Assembly: GCF_001921745.1 (NCBI RefSeq)
Contig: NZ_MRYA01000002.1
Coordinates: 62,001 to 126,000 of the forward strand
Source of the DNA: Psychrobacter sp. Cmf 22.2
Lineage (GTDB): Bacteria > Pseudomonadota > Gammaproteobacteria > Pseudomonadales > Moraxellaceae
Direction of reading: 5' to 3'
DNA: 64,000 nucleotides
The first letter of the stretch is position 1. Each line of letters begins with the position of its first letter. The position numbers and the translations under genes were made by a program. The notes below the pieces were generated by a model. It was not told the origin of the DNA and ran no database searches. It worked only from the letters and a program-made list of their open reading frames with translations. Below, one piece after another: positions 27,057 through 35,434 of this stretch.

Positions 27057-27134
27057 CGTGCTGCTGGGGTAAATTTTGTGCAGCATCTGTCGGCGTAGGC
27101 ACAGCAAGCAAGCAAAATTTATACCAGTAGCACG
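27057..27134 (-). repeat. Covarying palindromic repeat, copy C (inverted orientation)
   Basis: CGTGCTGCTGG (27057-27067) pairs with CCAGTAGCACG (27124-27134) with one G-U. The core is in reverse orientation compared with all other copies. It occupies the 384-base gene-free stretch 27016-27399, together with the terminator at 27275. Confidence 0.85.
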
Positions 27135-27258
27135 TGACTATTAATAATGTATCGTAATCATGTATCGATTTTATTTAGTATTGACTATAGTTGGTGTTCT
27201 GTTCATTCACTTGAATGATAGCATGGTAGGCGAGTTATACAATAGAGTGCTGATATTG

Positions 27259-27305
27259 AAATTGCACATATAAAAATAGCGCATTCATAATATGAGTGCG
27301 CTATT
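27259..27305 (-). terminator. Terminator downstream of the VOC gene; one arm of a 47-bp direct repeat
   Basis: AATAGCGCA (27275-27283) pairs with TGCGCTATT (27297-27305), and TCAT/ATGA inside also pair. On the minus strand the stem is followed by TTTTATATG. The segment 27259-27305 recurs at 28925-28971 with one mismatch. Confidence 0.75.
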
Positions 27306-27399
27306 CGTATCTTTATTAAGAATAAATCGACATGTAGAGATAAATTCGTTTTTTCTTAACTTTTAACATAAACCGTTACTTTACTCTTAATCGCTATAC

Positions 27400-27900
27400 C
27401 TAATACGCGCCTTCGCTATAAATAAGCTCATAGCTGTGGCTGTATATTTCAACGATATTGCCAAACGGGTCTTCCATATAAATCATACGGTAAGGTTTTT
27501 CGCCGGGGTAGTAATAACGTGGTTTTTCCATACGCTTTTTGCCGCCTGCTGCGACGATGCGCTCAGCGAGCTCTTCCACATTTGGATCTTGAACACAGAA
27601 GTGAAAAATACCTGTTTTCCAGTATTCAAAGTTGTTTTCAGGATTTTCTTGATTTTTGAACTGAAAGATTTCAACGCCGATACGGTCACCAGTTGAGAGA
27701 TGAGCGATACGGAAACTGCCCCAGCCTGAGCCAAAGACTTCCGTACACATCTCACCAATCGGGCTATCATCTTCAACGATTTCGGTTGGCTCCATGATGG
27801 TGTACCAACCCATTACCTCGGTATAGAATTTTACTGCCGTCTCTAGATCAGGGACGGAAAGACCAATGTGTGAAAAGCTTCTCGGATAAACGTTATTCAT
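27400..27900 (-). CDS. VOC (glyoxalase/dioxygenase fold) protein
   Basis: A 166-residue vicinal-oxygen-chelate protein. The start at 27900 (MNNVYPRSFSHIG) is chosen because AGGAG stands 9-10 bases upstream; the frame extends another 22 codons without support. Metal-ligand candidates are the His in SHIGLSVPDL, the His in IFHFCVQDP and the Glu in GNIVEIYSHS. The two beta-alpha-beta-beta-beta halves are both present. It is divergent from a LysR gene with 93 bases between them, so it is a likely target of that regulator. Lactoylglutathione lyase-like, extradiol dioxygenase-like or resistance functions are all possible. Confidence 0.8.
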   Translation of the reverse strand: MNNVYPRSFSHIGLSVPDLETAVKFYTEVMGWYTIMEPTEIVEDDSPIGEMCTEVFGSGWGSFRIAHLSTGDRIGVEIFQFKNQENPENNFEYWKTGIFHFCVQDPNVEELAERIVAAGGKKRMEKPRYYYPGEKPYRMIYMEDPFGNIVEIYSHSYELIYSEGAY

Positions 27901-27902
27901 GG

Positions 27903-27939
27903 TTTGTACTCCTGTTTTGATACGGGAGTAGTGTACAAA
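27903..27939. promoter_or_regulatory. Nested inverted repeats covering the VOC ribosome site
   Basis: TTTGTAC (27903-27909) / GTACAAA (27933-27939) and TACTCC (27907-27912) / GGAGTA (27925-27930) are two overlapping stems. On the VOC mRNA the AGGAG ribosome site falls inside them. ATAC-N7-GTGT (27920-27934) is a near match to a LysR dyad, so the site may work as DNA, as RNA, or both. Confidence 0.5.
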
Positions 27940-27993
27940 GCTATATACATTACGTAAAATTATCATTTATTATAAAGATAAGTATGTATCGTA

Positions 27994-28863
27994 ATGATGA
28001 ATATCACGTGGCTACGTACGTTCTGTACCCTTGTTGAAGTGGGTCATTTTACCCGCACTGCTGAGCGCCTACATATGACCCAGTCAGGTGTCAGCCAGCA
28101 CATACGTAAGCTTGAGAGTCAGTTAGACGTCGACTTGCTCATTCGTCAAGGTAAGCAGCTTTCATTGACGGATGCAGGCGAGGAGCTATATAGGGAAGCG
28201 GATGATATCTTGCAGCGTCTAGCAAATCTAGAACAGCGTATCGGTGACGACCCCGCCTATTCAGGGCTAGTGAGACTCATGTCTCCTGGTAGCGTGGGCT
28301 TAAAATTGTATCCGCAGCTTTTAACCTTACAACAACAGTATCCACAGTTGGTGATTGATTATCGCTTTGCGCCAAATAGCGATATAGAGCGAGCGCTTAC
28401 GAAACACGACATTGATATTGGATTTATGACGGATATCTCAAATGATGAGGGGATAAGTTGCCAGTCAATAGCTCAGGAAGCGTTAATACTAGTGACGCCT
28501 GCGATGACTGATGAGCCAAGCTGGGAAACACTCATAGCGCTTGGTTTCATCGATCATCCTGATGGTGCCCATCATGCCAGTATGCTGCTGAGCACCAATT
28601 ACGCTGAGTTCCAGCATATTAATGACTTTAAGAAAAAAGGGTTTTCTAATCAAATTGGTTTGATTTTAGAGCCTGTCAGTAGGGGGCTTGGCTTTACTGT
28701 ATTACCAGCACACGCGGTTGCAGCGTACGCAAACCCTGAGCTTATTAACAGTCATCGCTTGCCAACGCCAGTGAGTGAAACACTATATCTTGCCGTAAGG
28801 TGCCAGCAAGCCCTACCCAATAGAATGCAAACCGTTATTAACGAGGTAAAAAAGTGGTTATAA
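27994..28863 (+). CDS. LysR-type transcriptional regulator
   Basis: A 289-residue LysR regulator. The winged helix-turn-helix at residues about 2-60 includes HFTRTAERLHMTQSGVSQHI and is followed by a substrate-binding domain (about 90-289). Start may be the first or second of two adjacent ATGs at 27994 and 27997; neither has a strong ribosome site. It is divergent from the VOC gene, which it probably regulates through the 93-base shared region. A terminator matching the one beyond the VOC gene lies 76 bases after its stop. The inducer is unknown. Confidence 0.88.
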   Translation: MMNITWLRTFCTLVEVGHFTRTAERLHMTQSGVSQHIRKLESQLDVDLLIRQGKQLSLTDAGEELYREADDILQRLANLEQRIGDDPAYSGLVRLMSPGSVGLKLYPQLLTLQQQYPQLVIDYRFAPNSDIERALTKHDIDIGFMTDISNDEGISCQSIAQEALILVTPAMTDEPSWETLIALGFIDHPDGAHHASMLLSTNYAEFQHINDFKKKGFSNQIGLILEPVSRGLGFTVLPAHAVAAYANPELINSHRLPTPVSETLYLAVRCQQALPNRMQTVINEVKKWL

Positions 28864-28924
28864 GAACTTAGTAAGACTTTATAAATTAACTATTTTCGAA
28901 AAAGATTTGAAGTTGCACGCTTAA

Positions 28925-28975
28925 AAATTGCCCATATAAAAATAGCGCATTCATAATATGAGTGCGCTATTTTTA
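28925..28975 (+). terminator. Terminator after the LysR gene; second arm of the 47-bp direct repeat
   Basis: AAATAGCGCA (28940-28949) pairs with TGCGCTATTT (28963-28972), followed by TTTAT. Identical over 39 bases with the terminator at 27267-27305. It lies in the 313-base spacer 28864-29176, which also holds repeat copy D. Confidence 0.85.
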
Positions 28976-29073
28976 TTTACCAACCTGTTAATCAATACCA
29001 GCCAAAACATTCTTTAACCGTTATAACTGCTATAGTTGATACTAAATTAAATGTATACATTAGATTATGACGC

Positions 29074-29145
29074 GAGACTGGGAAAAATTTTTCTTGCGTG
29101 CTGTGTCTACGCTGACAGAGGCTTCGCAAAATTTGTCCCAGTCTC
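29074..29145 (+). repeat. Covarying palindromic repeat, copy D
   Basis: GAGACTGGG (29074-29082) pairs with CCCAGTCTC (29137-29145). The core reads TTTTTCTTGCGTGCTGTG then GACAGAGGCTTCGCAAAATTT. It lies between the convergent LysR and aahS genes. Confidence 0.85.
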
Positions 29146-29176
29146 ACTGTATCTCTTTTATATTGACCTGACTATA

Positions 29177-30541
29177 TTAAGTGGATACTGGCGTATCTAA
29201 TGCCACTGCTGGTACATTGCTTTTTTTACCATCAACTGCGGCGCTTAGATTCACTAAGAAGATAGCGACGGCAGCGATCATGCCTGGTATGGCAATAAAC
29301 AAGAAGTTCATCTGGTGGCTAAGCTCAAGCGTGAGTAACGCTCCAGTCAAGATAGGACCTACGATAGCGCCAATGCGACCGATACCCGATGCCCAGCCCA
29401 TAGCAGTGGTACGTACAGCGGTCGGATAATACTGAGCGACAAAGGTGTAGAGCAGTATCTGTGAGCCAATAGTAGTCGCACCTGCAATCGCGATAAGGGT
29501 ATAGAGCACCACTTGTGGGCTGTTGTAGCCAAGTAATATCAATGCAGCAGCACCAGCGACAAACATAATCGTTAATACTGGTTTTAAATGGAATCTATCA
29601 GCCAGCACACCGCCACCAATAGCACCGATCATCCCGCCAATATTAAGCGCAAATAAGAACAGCATACTAGCGCCTAGCGAGTAACCTGCTTGAATCATCA
29701 GCTTCGGCAACCAGCTGGCAAGAGCGTAGACCATCAACAAGCACATAAAGAAGGCGATCCAAAACATAATGGTAGTAAAGCCACGGTTTTTTAGGAATAA
29801 CGCTTTGATAGGAGCGTCATCGCCTTTGGTTGGTTCATCTAATATTAAGGTAGTGGAGGTCGTGATAGTTTCTTGTGGTGCAAGTCTGCGGACGATTTTT
29901 TTGGCGTCGTCATGTCTTTTTTCTTTGACCAAATACATCAAAGATTCAGGCAGCATTTTCCAAATGATTGGTAATAGCAAGGTAGGAATACCTGCGATAT
30001 AAAACATAATCTCCCAGCCATAATCTACCACCAAAAATGATCCTAGCAATGCGGATGCCATACCACCTATCGCGTAACCACTAAACATAATGGCGACTAG
30101 CGTACTACGCATACGCTTTGGAGCGTATTCAGAGGTCAGCGCCACACAGATGGGCATCACGCCGCCGATACCAAGACCGGCAATGAAGCGTAAAGCCGCA
30201 AACTGCATTGGACCATTAGCAAAGGCCCCAAAAAAGGTAAAGCTGCTGAATAGGGCGACGCAGATCATGATGGTCTTTTTGCGGCCGATTTTGTCAGACA
30301 AAGTACCAAAAATCATGGCACCAAACATCATGCCAAATAGGGCAGCACTGGCAAGAAAGCCTGCCTGTACTGAAGTCAATGACCACTCTTCCATAAGTAG
30401 CGGTAGGGCGACGCCATAAATGATGAGATCATAACCATCAAAGATGATAATCAGTAGACACCAAAACAGCACCTTCCAATGAAAGGGCGCAAATTTGGCT
30501 TCATCAATAACTTTATTGATATTTAAGGTGGGTGATTCCAT
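29177..30541 (-). CDS. Aromatic acid:H+ symporter, MFS (BenK/PcaK type)
   Basis: A 454-residue transporter of the aromatic acid:H+ symporter family, with 12 membrane helices. The family signature DGYDLIIYGVALP lies in helix 1 and the MFS loop GTLSDKIGRKKTI between helices 2 and 3. The start at 30541 is chosen because GGAG lies 9 bases upstream; an upstream extension is unsupported. It ends the hippurate/benzoate cluster but has its own 624-base upstream region with a perfect ATAC-N7-GTAT operator, so it is probably a separately promoted member of the same regulon. Benzoate is the likeliest substrate; hippurate or protocatechuate cannot be excluded. Confidence 0.88.
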   Translation of the reverse strand: MESPTLNINKVIDEAKFAPFHWKVLFWCLLIIIFDGYDLIIYGVALPLLMEEWSLTSVQAGFLASAALFGMMFGAMIFGTLSDKIGRKKTIMICVALFSSFTFFGAFANGPMQFAALRFIAGLGIGGVMPICVALTSEYAPKRMRSTLVAIMFSGYAIGGMASALLGSFLVVDYGWEIMFYIAGIPTLLLPIIWKMLPESLMYLVKEKRHDDAKKIVRRLAPQETITTSTTLILDEPTKGDDAPIKALFLKNRGFTTIMFWIAFFMCLLMVYALASWLPKLMIQAGYSLGASMLFLFALNIGGMIGAIGGGVLADRFHLKPVLTIMFVAGAAALILLGYNSPQVVLYTLIAIAGATTIGSQILLYTFVAQYYPTAVRTTAMGWASGIGRIGAIVGPILTGALLTLELSHQMNFLFIAIPGMIAAVAIFLVNLSAAVDGKKSNVPAVALDTPVST

Positions 30542-30631
30542 TCGTGTTTCTCCATGGGTAATATCCTTATAACTATCTAACAAGTTATGGTTTTCTGATG
30601 AGCAAGTCAAAAACTATCTAAGTATAAAAAT

Positions 30632-30646
30632 ATACCTATAAAGTAT
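30632..30646. promoter_or_regulatory. CatM/BenM-type LysR operator before aahS
   Basis: ATAC-CTATAAA-GTAT is a perfect ATAC-N7-GTAT dyad, 91 bases upstream of the aahS start. Read on the minus strand it matches the catB/catM operator at 44599 in 13 of 15 positions. Confidence 0.65.
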
Positions 30647-30832
30647 GGGTTTTGATTTTTTAGGGTGTGAGAAAGTATAAGGACGTATAATTTCTTTAAT
30701 TAAAATCAGTGAGGTTTTTATAAAAAATATCTAAAAAACTTGTAAGGCTATGAATATTCATAGGATTTATTCTTTTGGAGAAAGTTATGTTTTTATTGGC
30801 AATAGATGGTTTTTCTTAAAAGATAGACAAAA

Positions 30833-30880
30833 AAAACAGCTCATATATCTTTTAAATATATGAGCTGTTTTGGTTTTTAT
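30833..30880 (-). terminator. Bidirectional terminator between hipO and aahS
   Basis: AAAACAGCTCATATA (30833-30847) pairs with TATATGAGCTGTTTT (30857-30871) over 15 perfect positions. A-rich and T-rich flanks fit termination on either strand. It lies in the 624-base gene-free stretch 30542-31165, which also holds the operator at 30632 and repeat copy E. Confidence 0.85.
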
Positions 30881-30922
30881 TAAAGTATAGTCAATTAAAA
30901 ATAAAACTGTCGTAAGTTCAAA

Positions 30923-30994
30923 AGCGCTACTGGTATAATTTTTCCTTGCTTGCTGCGTTCCCAGAGGCTGCGCAAAAATCATCCCAGTAGCGCT
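30923..30994 (+). repeat. Covarying palindromic repeat, copy E
   Basis: AGCGCTACTGG (30923-30933) pairs perfectly with CCAGTAGCGCT (30984-30994). The core is TTTTTCCTTGCTTGCTGCG then CAGAGGCTGCGCAAAAAT, slightly shorter than in other copies. Confidence 0.88.
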
Positions 30995-31165
30995 GTAACA
31001 CTTTTAAATTGAATATACTATATGTCGGCTATAAAGTATAAATTAACGGTAAAAAAGATAAGAATTTATTTTTAAACCCATATCTTTACGAATTTAAGTG
31101 TTGATTCAAAAAATCCATTTATACTAGTCTCGCTGTATCGTTTTTATAGCGAATTGACTATAGAG

Positions 31166-32461
31166 TTATTTTTTCATCGCTAAATAATCGATTGCTAACT
31201 GACTAAGCGCTTTTGTACCCACTTTAAATGACGATTCATCTACGTAGAAGTAGGGAGAATGGTTATAGGGGGCTTTAGCTGGGTCTTGGCCTGCTGGTGT
31301 CCCACCTAAAAAGAAAAATAAACCAGGTACTTCTTGGGCATAAAAGGAGAAATCCTCGGATGCTGTTATTTTAGGTATCTCAGATACATTATCTTTACCT
31401 GCTACGTTTTTGAGCGTCGGTAACATTTGCGTGGTAAGGTCTGGGTTGTTAATCGTGACCGGATAACCTTTGTTGATTTTGACGTCAGCTTTGGCGCCCG
31501 ATGCCATGGCTATATGTGTTGCTGTCGTTTCTATATTACTAAAAATCTGCTCGCGATTATCCATATCAAAGTTGCGAATAGTGCCAATCATATTGACATT
31601 ATCTGGAATAATATTGTTGCGTACACCGCCGTCTATTTTGCCGAAGGAGACAATGGCAGGCTCTTTGGTAATATCAATTTGACGGCTGACTATATGATTC
31701 ACGCCGGTTACGATTTGCGCTGCAGTTGAAATAGGATCGACCCCATTCCAAGGTGCTGAACCATGTGTTTGCTTACCATTTACTGTTATGTCGAAGCTAT
31801 CAGCACTCGCCATAACAGGGCCACTCCGGTAACCAATTTTTCCACTATTTAAACTCGACGTAATGTGTAACCCAAACGCTACCTCAGGCTTATACTTTTT
31901 AAATATACCCTCTTTTAACATAAGCTCAGCACCGCCTTCTTCACCTTCAGGAGCACCTTCTTCAGCAGGCTGAAACACAAACATAATATTGCCGTGCAAT
32001 TCATTTTTAACTGCCGCTAGTACTTCAGCCGTACCCATGAGCATAGCAACGTGAGTATCGTGCCCGCAGGCATGCATGACGCCTACTTCTTCGCCCATGT
32101 ACTTGGTCACAATGGTTGATTTAAATGGTACGTCCACTTTTTCGGTAACGGGTAGGGCATCCATGTCTGCGCGTAGCATCACTGTAGGGCCAGGTTTCGC
32201 ACCCTTCAAAAATCCAACAACGCCTGTATGTGCGATATCAGTTTCGACCTGCATACCTAGTGATTTTAGGTGCTTGGCAACAATAGCGGCAGTGCGGGTT
32301 TCTCTATTGCCCAGCTCAGGATGCTTATGAATATCTCGACGCCATTCAATCACTTTGTTTTCAACACTTTTAACTTCTTTATCGATGTTGATGTTGGCAT
32401 GAGCGCTAAAGGTGCTACAGGCCATAATACCGACAGCCAATGATAATAATGATCGTTTCAT
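31166..32461 (-). CDS. Exported M20 amidohydrolase, hippurate hydrolase-like
   Basis: A 431-residue M20D-family metallopeptidase. Residues 1-22 form a signal peptide (MKRSLLSLAVGIMACS...SAHA), so the enzyme should be periplasmic. Metal and catalytic motifs include MLRADMDALPV, HACGHDTHVAMLMG and PAEEGAPEGEEGG, then ITASEDFSFYAQEVPGLF near the C terminus. The family hydrolyses N-acyl amino acids, among them hippurate (benzoylglycine), and the gene lies directly behind pcaD in a benzoate cluster, so hippurate to benzoate plus glycine is the best-fitting reaction. Other amidohydrolase substrates (IAA-conjugates, N-acetyl amino acids) are alternatives. Confidence 0.85.
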   Translation of the reverse strand: MKRSLLSLAVGIMACSTFSAHANINIDKEVKSVENKVIEWRRDIHKHPELGNRETRTAAIVAKHLKSLGMQVETDIAHTGVVGFLKGAKPGPTVMLRADMDALPVTEKVDVPFKSTIVTKYMGEEVGVMHACGHDTHVAMLMGTAEVLAAVKNELHGNIMFVFQPAEEGAPEGEEGGAELMLKEGIFKKYKPEVAFGLHITSSLNSGKIGYRSGPVMASADSFDITVNGKQTHGSAPWNGVDPISTAAQIVTGVNHIVSRQIDITKEPAIVSFGKIDGGVRNNIIPDNVNMIGTIRNFDMDNREQIFSNIETTATHIAMASGAKADVKINKGYPVTINNPDLTTQMLPTLKNVAGKDNVSEIPKITASEDFSFYAQEVPGLFFFLGGTPAGQDPAKAPYNHSPYFYVDESSFKVGTKALSQLAIDYLAMKK

Positions 32462-32563
32462 ACTTTCTTCCTTGAATGATGGTTTGTTGGTTGATTGATG
32501 TGTCTTCCTTGTAATTACTTTTCTATTCTCACGTTTTATAAAAATTTTTAATCCGCAATAGAG

Positions 32564-33346
32564 TTATTGATCATGCAAATACTGCCTTACTAGTTGATTG
32601 AAGGCTTCAGGCTGTTCAATATTGGAGATATGCGAGGCATCGATAGTCGCAAGCGTAGAGTGGGGGATATGATCGACCATATATTGACCATCGGCAACCG
32701 TCGTTACTGGATCCTCGGTACCTGCCACCACGGTGATAGGTACGCGAATATCTTTTAGTTGCTCGCGAGTATCCGCGACAGATAACGCCTCGCAGCAGCT
32801 GGCATAACCCTCGCTACTGCCAGCCGCGAGAGCGCTGGACAATGCTGCGACTACATCAGGATAACTATCGATAAAATCCGCTGTGAACCAACGCGGAGCA
32901 GCGGTAGCCGCGATAGGATCTAGACCTTGCGCGCGAACCAATTGCGCGCGATCTCTCCATGCCGCCTCATTACCAATCTTTGCCGCGGTATTGCATAGCA
33001 TTAAGTGATGAAAGCGGTCAGGATGATGGATAGCCAGCCATTGACCAGTCATGCCGCCCATAGAGATGCCACAAAAAAACGCTTTATCGATACTTAGATG
33101 ATCGAGCAAATCAATGACATCTTGCCCAAGCTGATCCAAACGATAAGGACCTGTTGGTGCGGAGGATTTACCATGACCACGGGTGTCGTAGCAGATAATA
33201 AAGTATTCAGTTTGCAACACATCGATTTGCGGCTGCCACATATGATAGCTGGTACCTAAAGAGTTGGAGAATAGTAGAGCAGGGTCACTGCTATCGCCAA
33301 AAGTGGCATAGTTGATATCGACGTCTTTATTTTTGAATACTGGCAT
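32564..33346 (-). CDS. pcaD: 3-oxoadipate enol-lactonase
   Basis: A 260-residue alpha/beta hydrolase that opens 3-oxoadipate enol-lactone to 3-oxoadipate. Nucleophile Ser sits in CGISMGGMTGQ, the acid Asp in GTEDPVTT, and the His in DASHISNIEQP. GHGKSSAPTGPY is characteristic of the family. It lies 52 bases behind pcaF in the order IJFD. By analogy with Acinetobacter cat genes the name catD would also fit. Confidence 0.92.
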   Translation of the reverse strand: MPVFKNKDVDINYATFGDSSDPALLFSNSLGTSYHMWQPQIDVLQTEYFIICYDTRGHGKSSAPTGPYRLDQLGQDVIDLLDHLSIDKAFFCGISMGGMTGQWLAIHHPDRFHHLMLCNTAAKIGNEAAWRDRAQLVRAQGLDPIAATAAPRWFTADFIDSYPDVVAALSSALAAGSSEGYASCCEALSVADTREQLKDIRVPITVVAGTEDPVTTVADGQYMVDHIPHSTLATIDASHISNIEQPEAFNQLVRQYLHDQ

Positions 33347-33398
33347 AAATAGTTACCTCGCTTATTTATAATTATAAAGTTAAAAAACGCTGCAAGCG

Positions 33399-34634
33399 CT
33401 ATTCACTATCCACACGTTCAATGATCATCGCGATACCTTGTCCAACGCCAATACACATCGAGCAGATAGCATAACGCTTGTCTGTTTTTTCCAGTTGATT
33501 AAGCGCTGTTAAAATCAATCGTGCACCTGAGGCGCCAAGTGGATGACCAAGGGCAATCGCACCACCGTTAGGGTTGACGCGCTCGCTATCATCAGCCAAT
33601 CCTAAGTCACGCGTACAAGCTAGGGCTTGGGCGGCAAAGGCTTCGTTTAATTCAATGACATCCATCTCATCAAGTGACAGCCCAGTTTGCTTCAGCAGTT
33701 TTTTGATTGCGGGTGCTGGGGCAAAACCCATGATACGCGGCTCAACGCCTACCGTAGTTGAGGCCACAATACGCGCACGCGGCTTTAGATTAAACTCTTT
33801 CACCGCTTGCTCTGACGCCACTAGGAAGGCGGCTGCACCATCATTGATTCCAGAGGCGTTACCAGCCGTCACCGTACCATCTGCGGTGACGATAGGACGC
33901 AGTTTGGTCAACTTCTCAAGCGTGGTGTCAGCACGAGGATGCTCATCGGTATCGACGGTGACAGGCTCGCCTTTACGCTGCGGGATGACGACAGGGGTAA
34001 TCTCATCTTTGAAGAATCCTGACGCTTGCGCCGCTGCGGTACGTTGTTGGCTACGTAGGGCGAATGCATCTTGATCAGCACGGTTGACATCGAATTGCTT
34101 TGCGACATTTTCAGCGGTTTGCGGCATGCTCTCTGTGCCATATAGCTCATCGAGCTTTGGATTGACAAAGCGCCAGCCCATAGTGGTATCTTCAAGCTTT
34201 TGACTACGACCGAACGTTTGATCTGATTTGCCCATGACAAATGGCGCACGGCTCATGCTCTCGACACCACCTGCGATAATGATATTGGCTTCACCTACTT
34301 TAATCGCGCGCGCCGCTATCGCTAACGCATCCATTGACGAGCCGCACAAGCGATTCACGGTGGTTGCCGGCACTTGATAAGGTAGACCCGCCAGCAATGA
34401 CGACATACGTCCGACATTGCGATTGTCTTCGCCGCTTTGGTTGGCACAGCCGTAGATGACATCATCTACTTTTACCCAATTGACATTAGCATTACGTTCG
34501 ATTAGCGCCTTGATAGGGATCGCACCTAAGTCGTCTGCACGTACGGGTGCTAGACTGCCGCCGTAGCGACCAAAAGGAGTGCGAATGGCATCAATAATAT
34601 AAGCGTTATTTAAACGAGTGATTGAATCAGTCAT
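33399..34634 (-). CDS. pcaF: 3-oxoadipyl-CoA thiolase
   Basis: A 411-residue thiolase that cleaves 3-oxoadipyl-CoA into succinyl-CoA and acetyl-CoA. The acylated Cys is in NRLCGSSMDALAIA, the His in NEAFAAQAL and the second Cys in CSMCIGVGQGIAM; GGAIALGHPLGASGARL is intact. It starts MTDSITRLNNAYIID. It forms the last step of the beta-ketoadipate pathway and follows pcaJ by 114 bases. Also called catF in Acinetobacter. Confidence 0.94.
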   Translation of the reverse strand: MTDSITRLNNAYIIDAIRTPFGRYGGSLAPVRADDLGAIPIKALIERNANVNWVKVDDVIYGCANQSGEDNRNVGRMSSLLAGLPYQVPATTVNRLCGSSMDALAIAARAIKVGEANIIIAGGVESMSRAPFVMGKSDQTFGRSQKLEDTTMGWRFVNPKLDELYGTESMPQTAENVAKQFDVNRADQDAFALRSQQRTAAAQASGFFKDEITPVVIPQRKGEPVTVDTDEHPRADTTLEKLTKLRPIVTADGTVTAGNASGINDGAAAFLVASEQAVKEFNLKPRARIVASTTVGVEPRIMGFAPAPAIKKLLKQTGLSLDEMDVIELNEAFAAQALACTRDLGLADDSERVNPNGGAIALGHPLGASGARLILTALNQLEKTDKRYAICSMCIGVGQGIAMIIERVDSE

Positions 34635-34748
34635 AGTGATTATCCTGAATTTTGAGGGTTCTGGATTTTTATTAATTAAAGCTTTGATTGTTCTAAGCTT
34701 TGATTATCTTAAATTGTGATTATTTTAAGTTTTCATCAAGAAGGTTTT

Positions 34749-35408
34749 TTATTTAGTAGCGTCAATTAACGTCGCGCCAGTCAATGCTTGCAAGTCCGCA
34801 AAGCTCATGCCATCGACCATTTCGGTGACTGCTAAGCCTTTATCGGTGACATCAATGACACATAAATCAGTATAAATGCGATCAACGCAGTTTTTGCCAG
34901 TCACAGGGTAGGTAAGCTCGCTGACGATTTTAGGGTCGCCCGTCTTGGTCGTGTGATTGGTCATGACAAAGACTTTTTTGGCACCAACGGCTAAGTCCAT
35001 AGCGCCGCCAACGGCAGGTATTGCATCTGTCGCACCGGTACTCCAGTTGGCTAAGTCGCCATTGGCTGCCACTTGAAACGCGCCCAATACGCAAATATCG
35101 ATATGACCACCGCGCATCATCGCAAAAGAGTCGCCATGGTGGAAAAAGCTACCGCCATCGAGCATGGTGACGTACTCTTTTCCAGCATTGATCAGCTCGG
35201 GATCCTCTTCGCCTTTAGCAGGTGGTGGTCCAAAAGCTAGCAAGCCGTTTTCTGAATGCAAAAATACATCTTTATCATCCGGTAGGTATTGGGCAATTTT
35301 GGTCGGTAGTCCGATGCCTAAATTGACATAAGCACCATCTGGAATATCTTGTGCAGCGCGCTCGGCGATTTGATCGCGGGTCAAAACGGTGTAGGAAGTA
35401 TGGCTCAT
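34749..35408 (-). CDS. pcaJ: 3-oxoadipate CoA-transferase, beta subunit
   Basis: A 219-residue subunit of the enzyme that transfers CoA from succinyl-CoA to 3-oxoadipate. The catalytic Glu is in LHSENGLLAFGP and GGAMDLAVGAKKVFV follows as in SCOT-family B subunits. It is 26 bases behind pcaI, so the two are co-translated. Also called catJ. Confidence 0.94.
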   Translation of the reverse strand: MSHTSYTVLTRDQIAERAAQDIPDGAYVNLGIGLPTKIAQYLPDDKDVFLHSENGLLAFGPPPAKGEEDPELINAGKEYVTMLDGGSFFHHGDSFAMMRGGHIDICVLGAFQVAANGDLANWSTGATDAIPAVGGAMDLAVGAKKVFVMTNHTTKTGDPKIVSELTYPVTGKNCVDRIYTDLCVIDVTDKGLAVTEMVDGMSFADLQALTGATLIDATK

Positions 35409-35434
35409 GATGACGATCCTTATAATTGGCAGTA

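Noticed and set aside
33574..34074. 166-codon open frame antisense to pcaF
   Set aside because: pcaF motifs on the opposite strand are intact across the whole region; no start signal is present.
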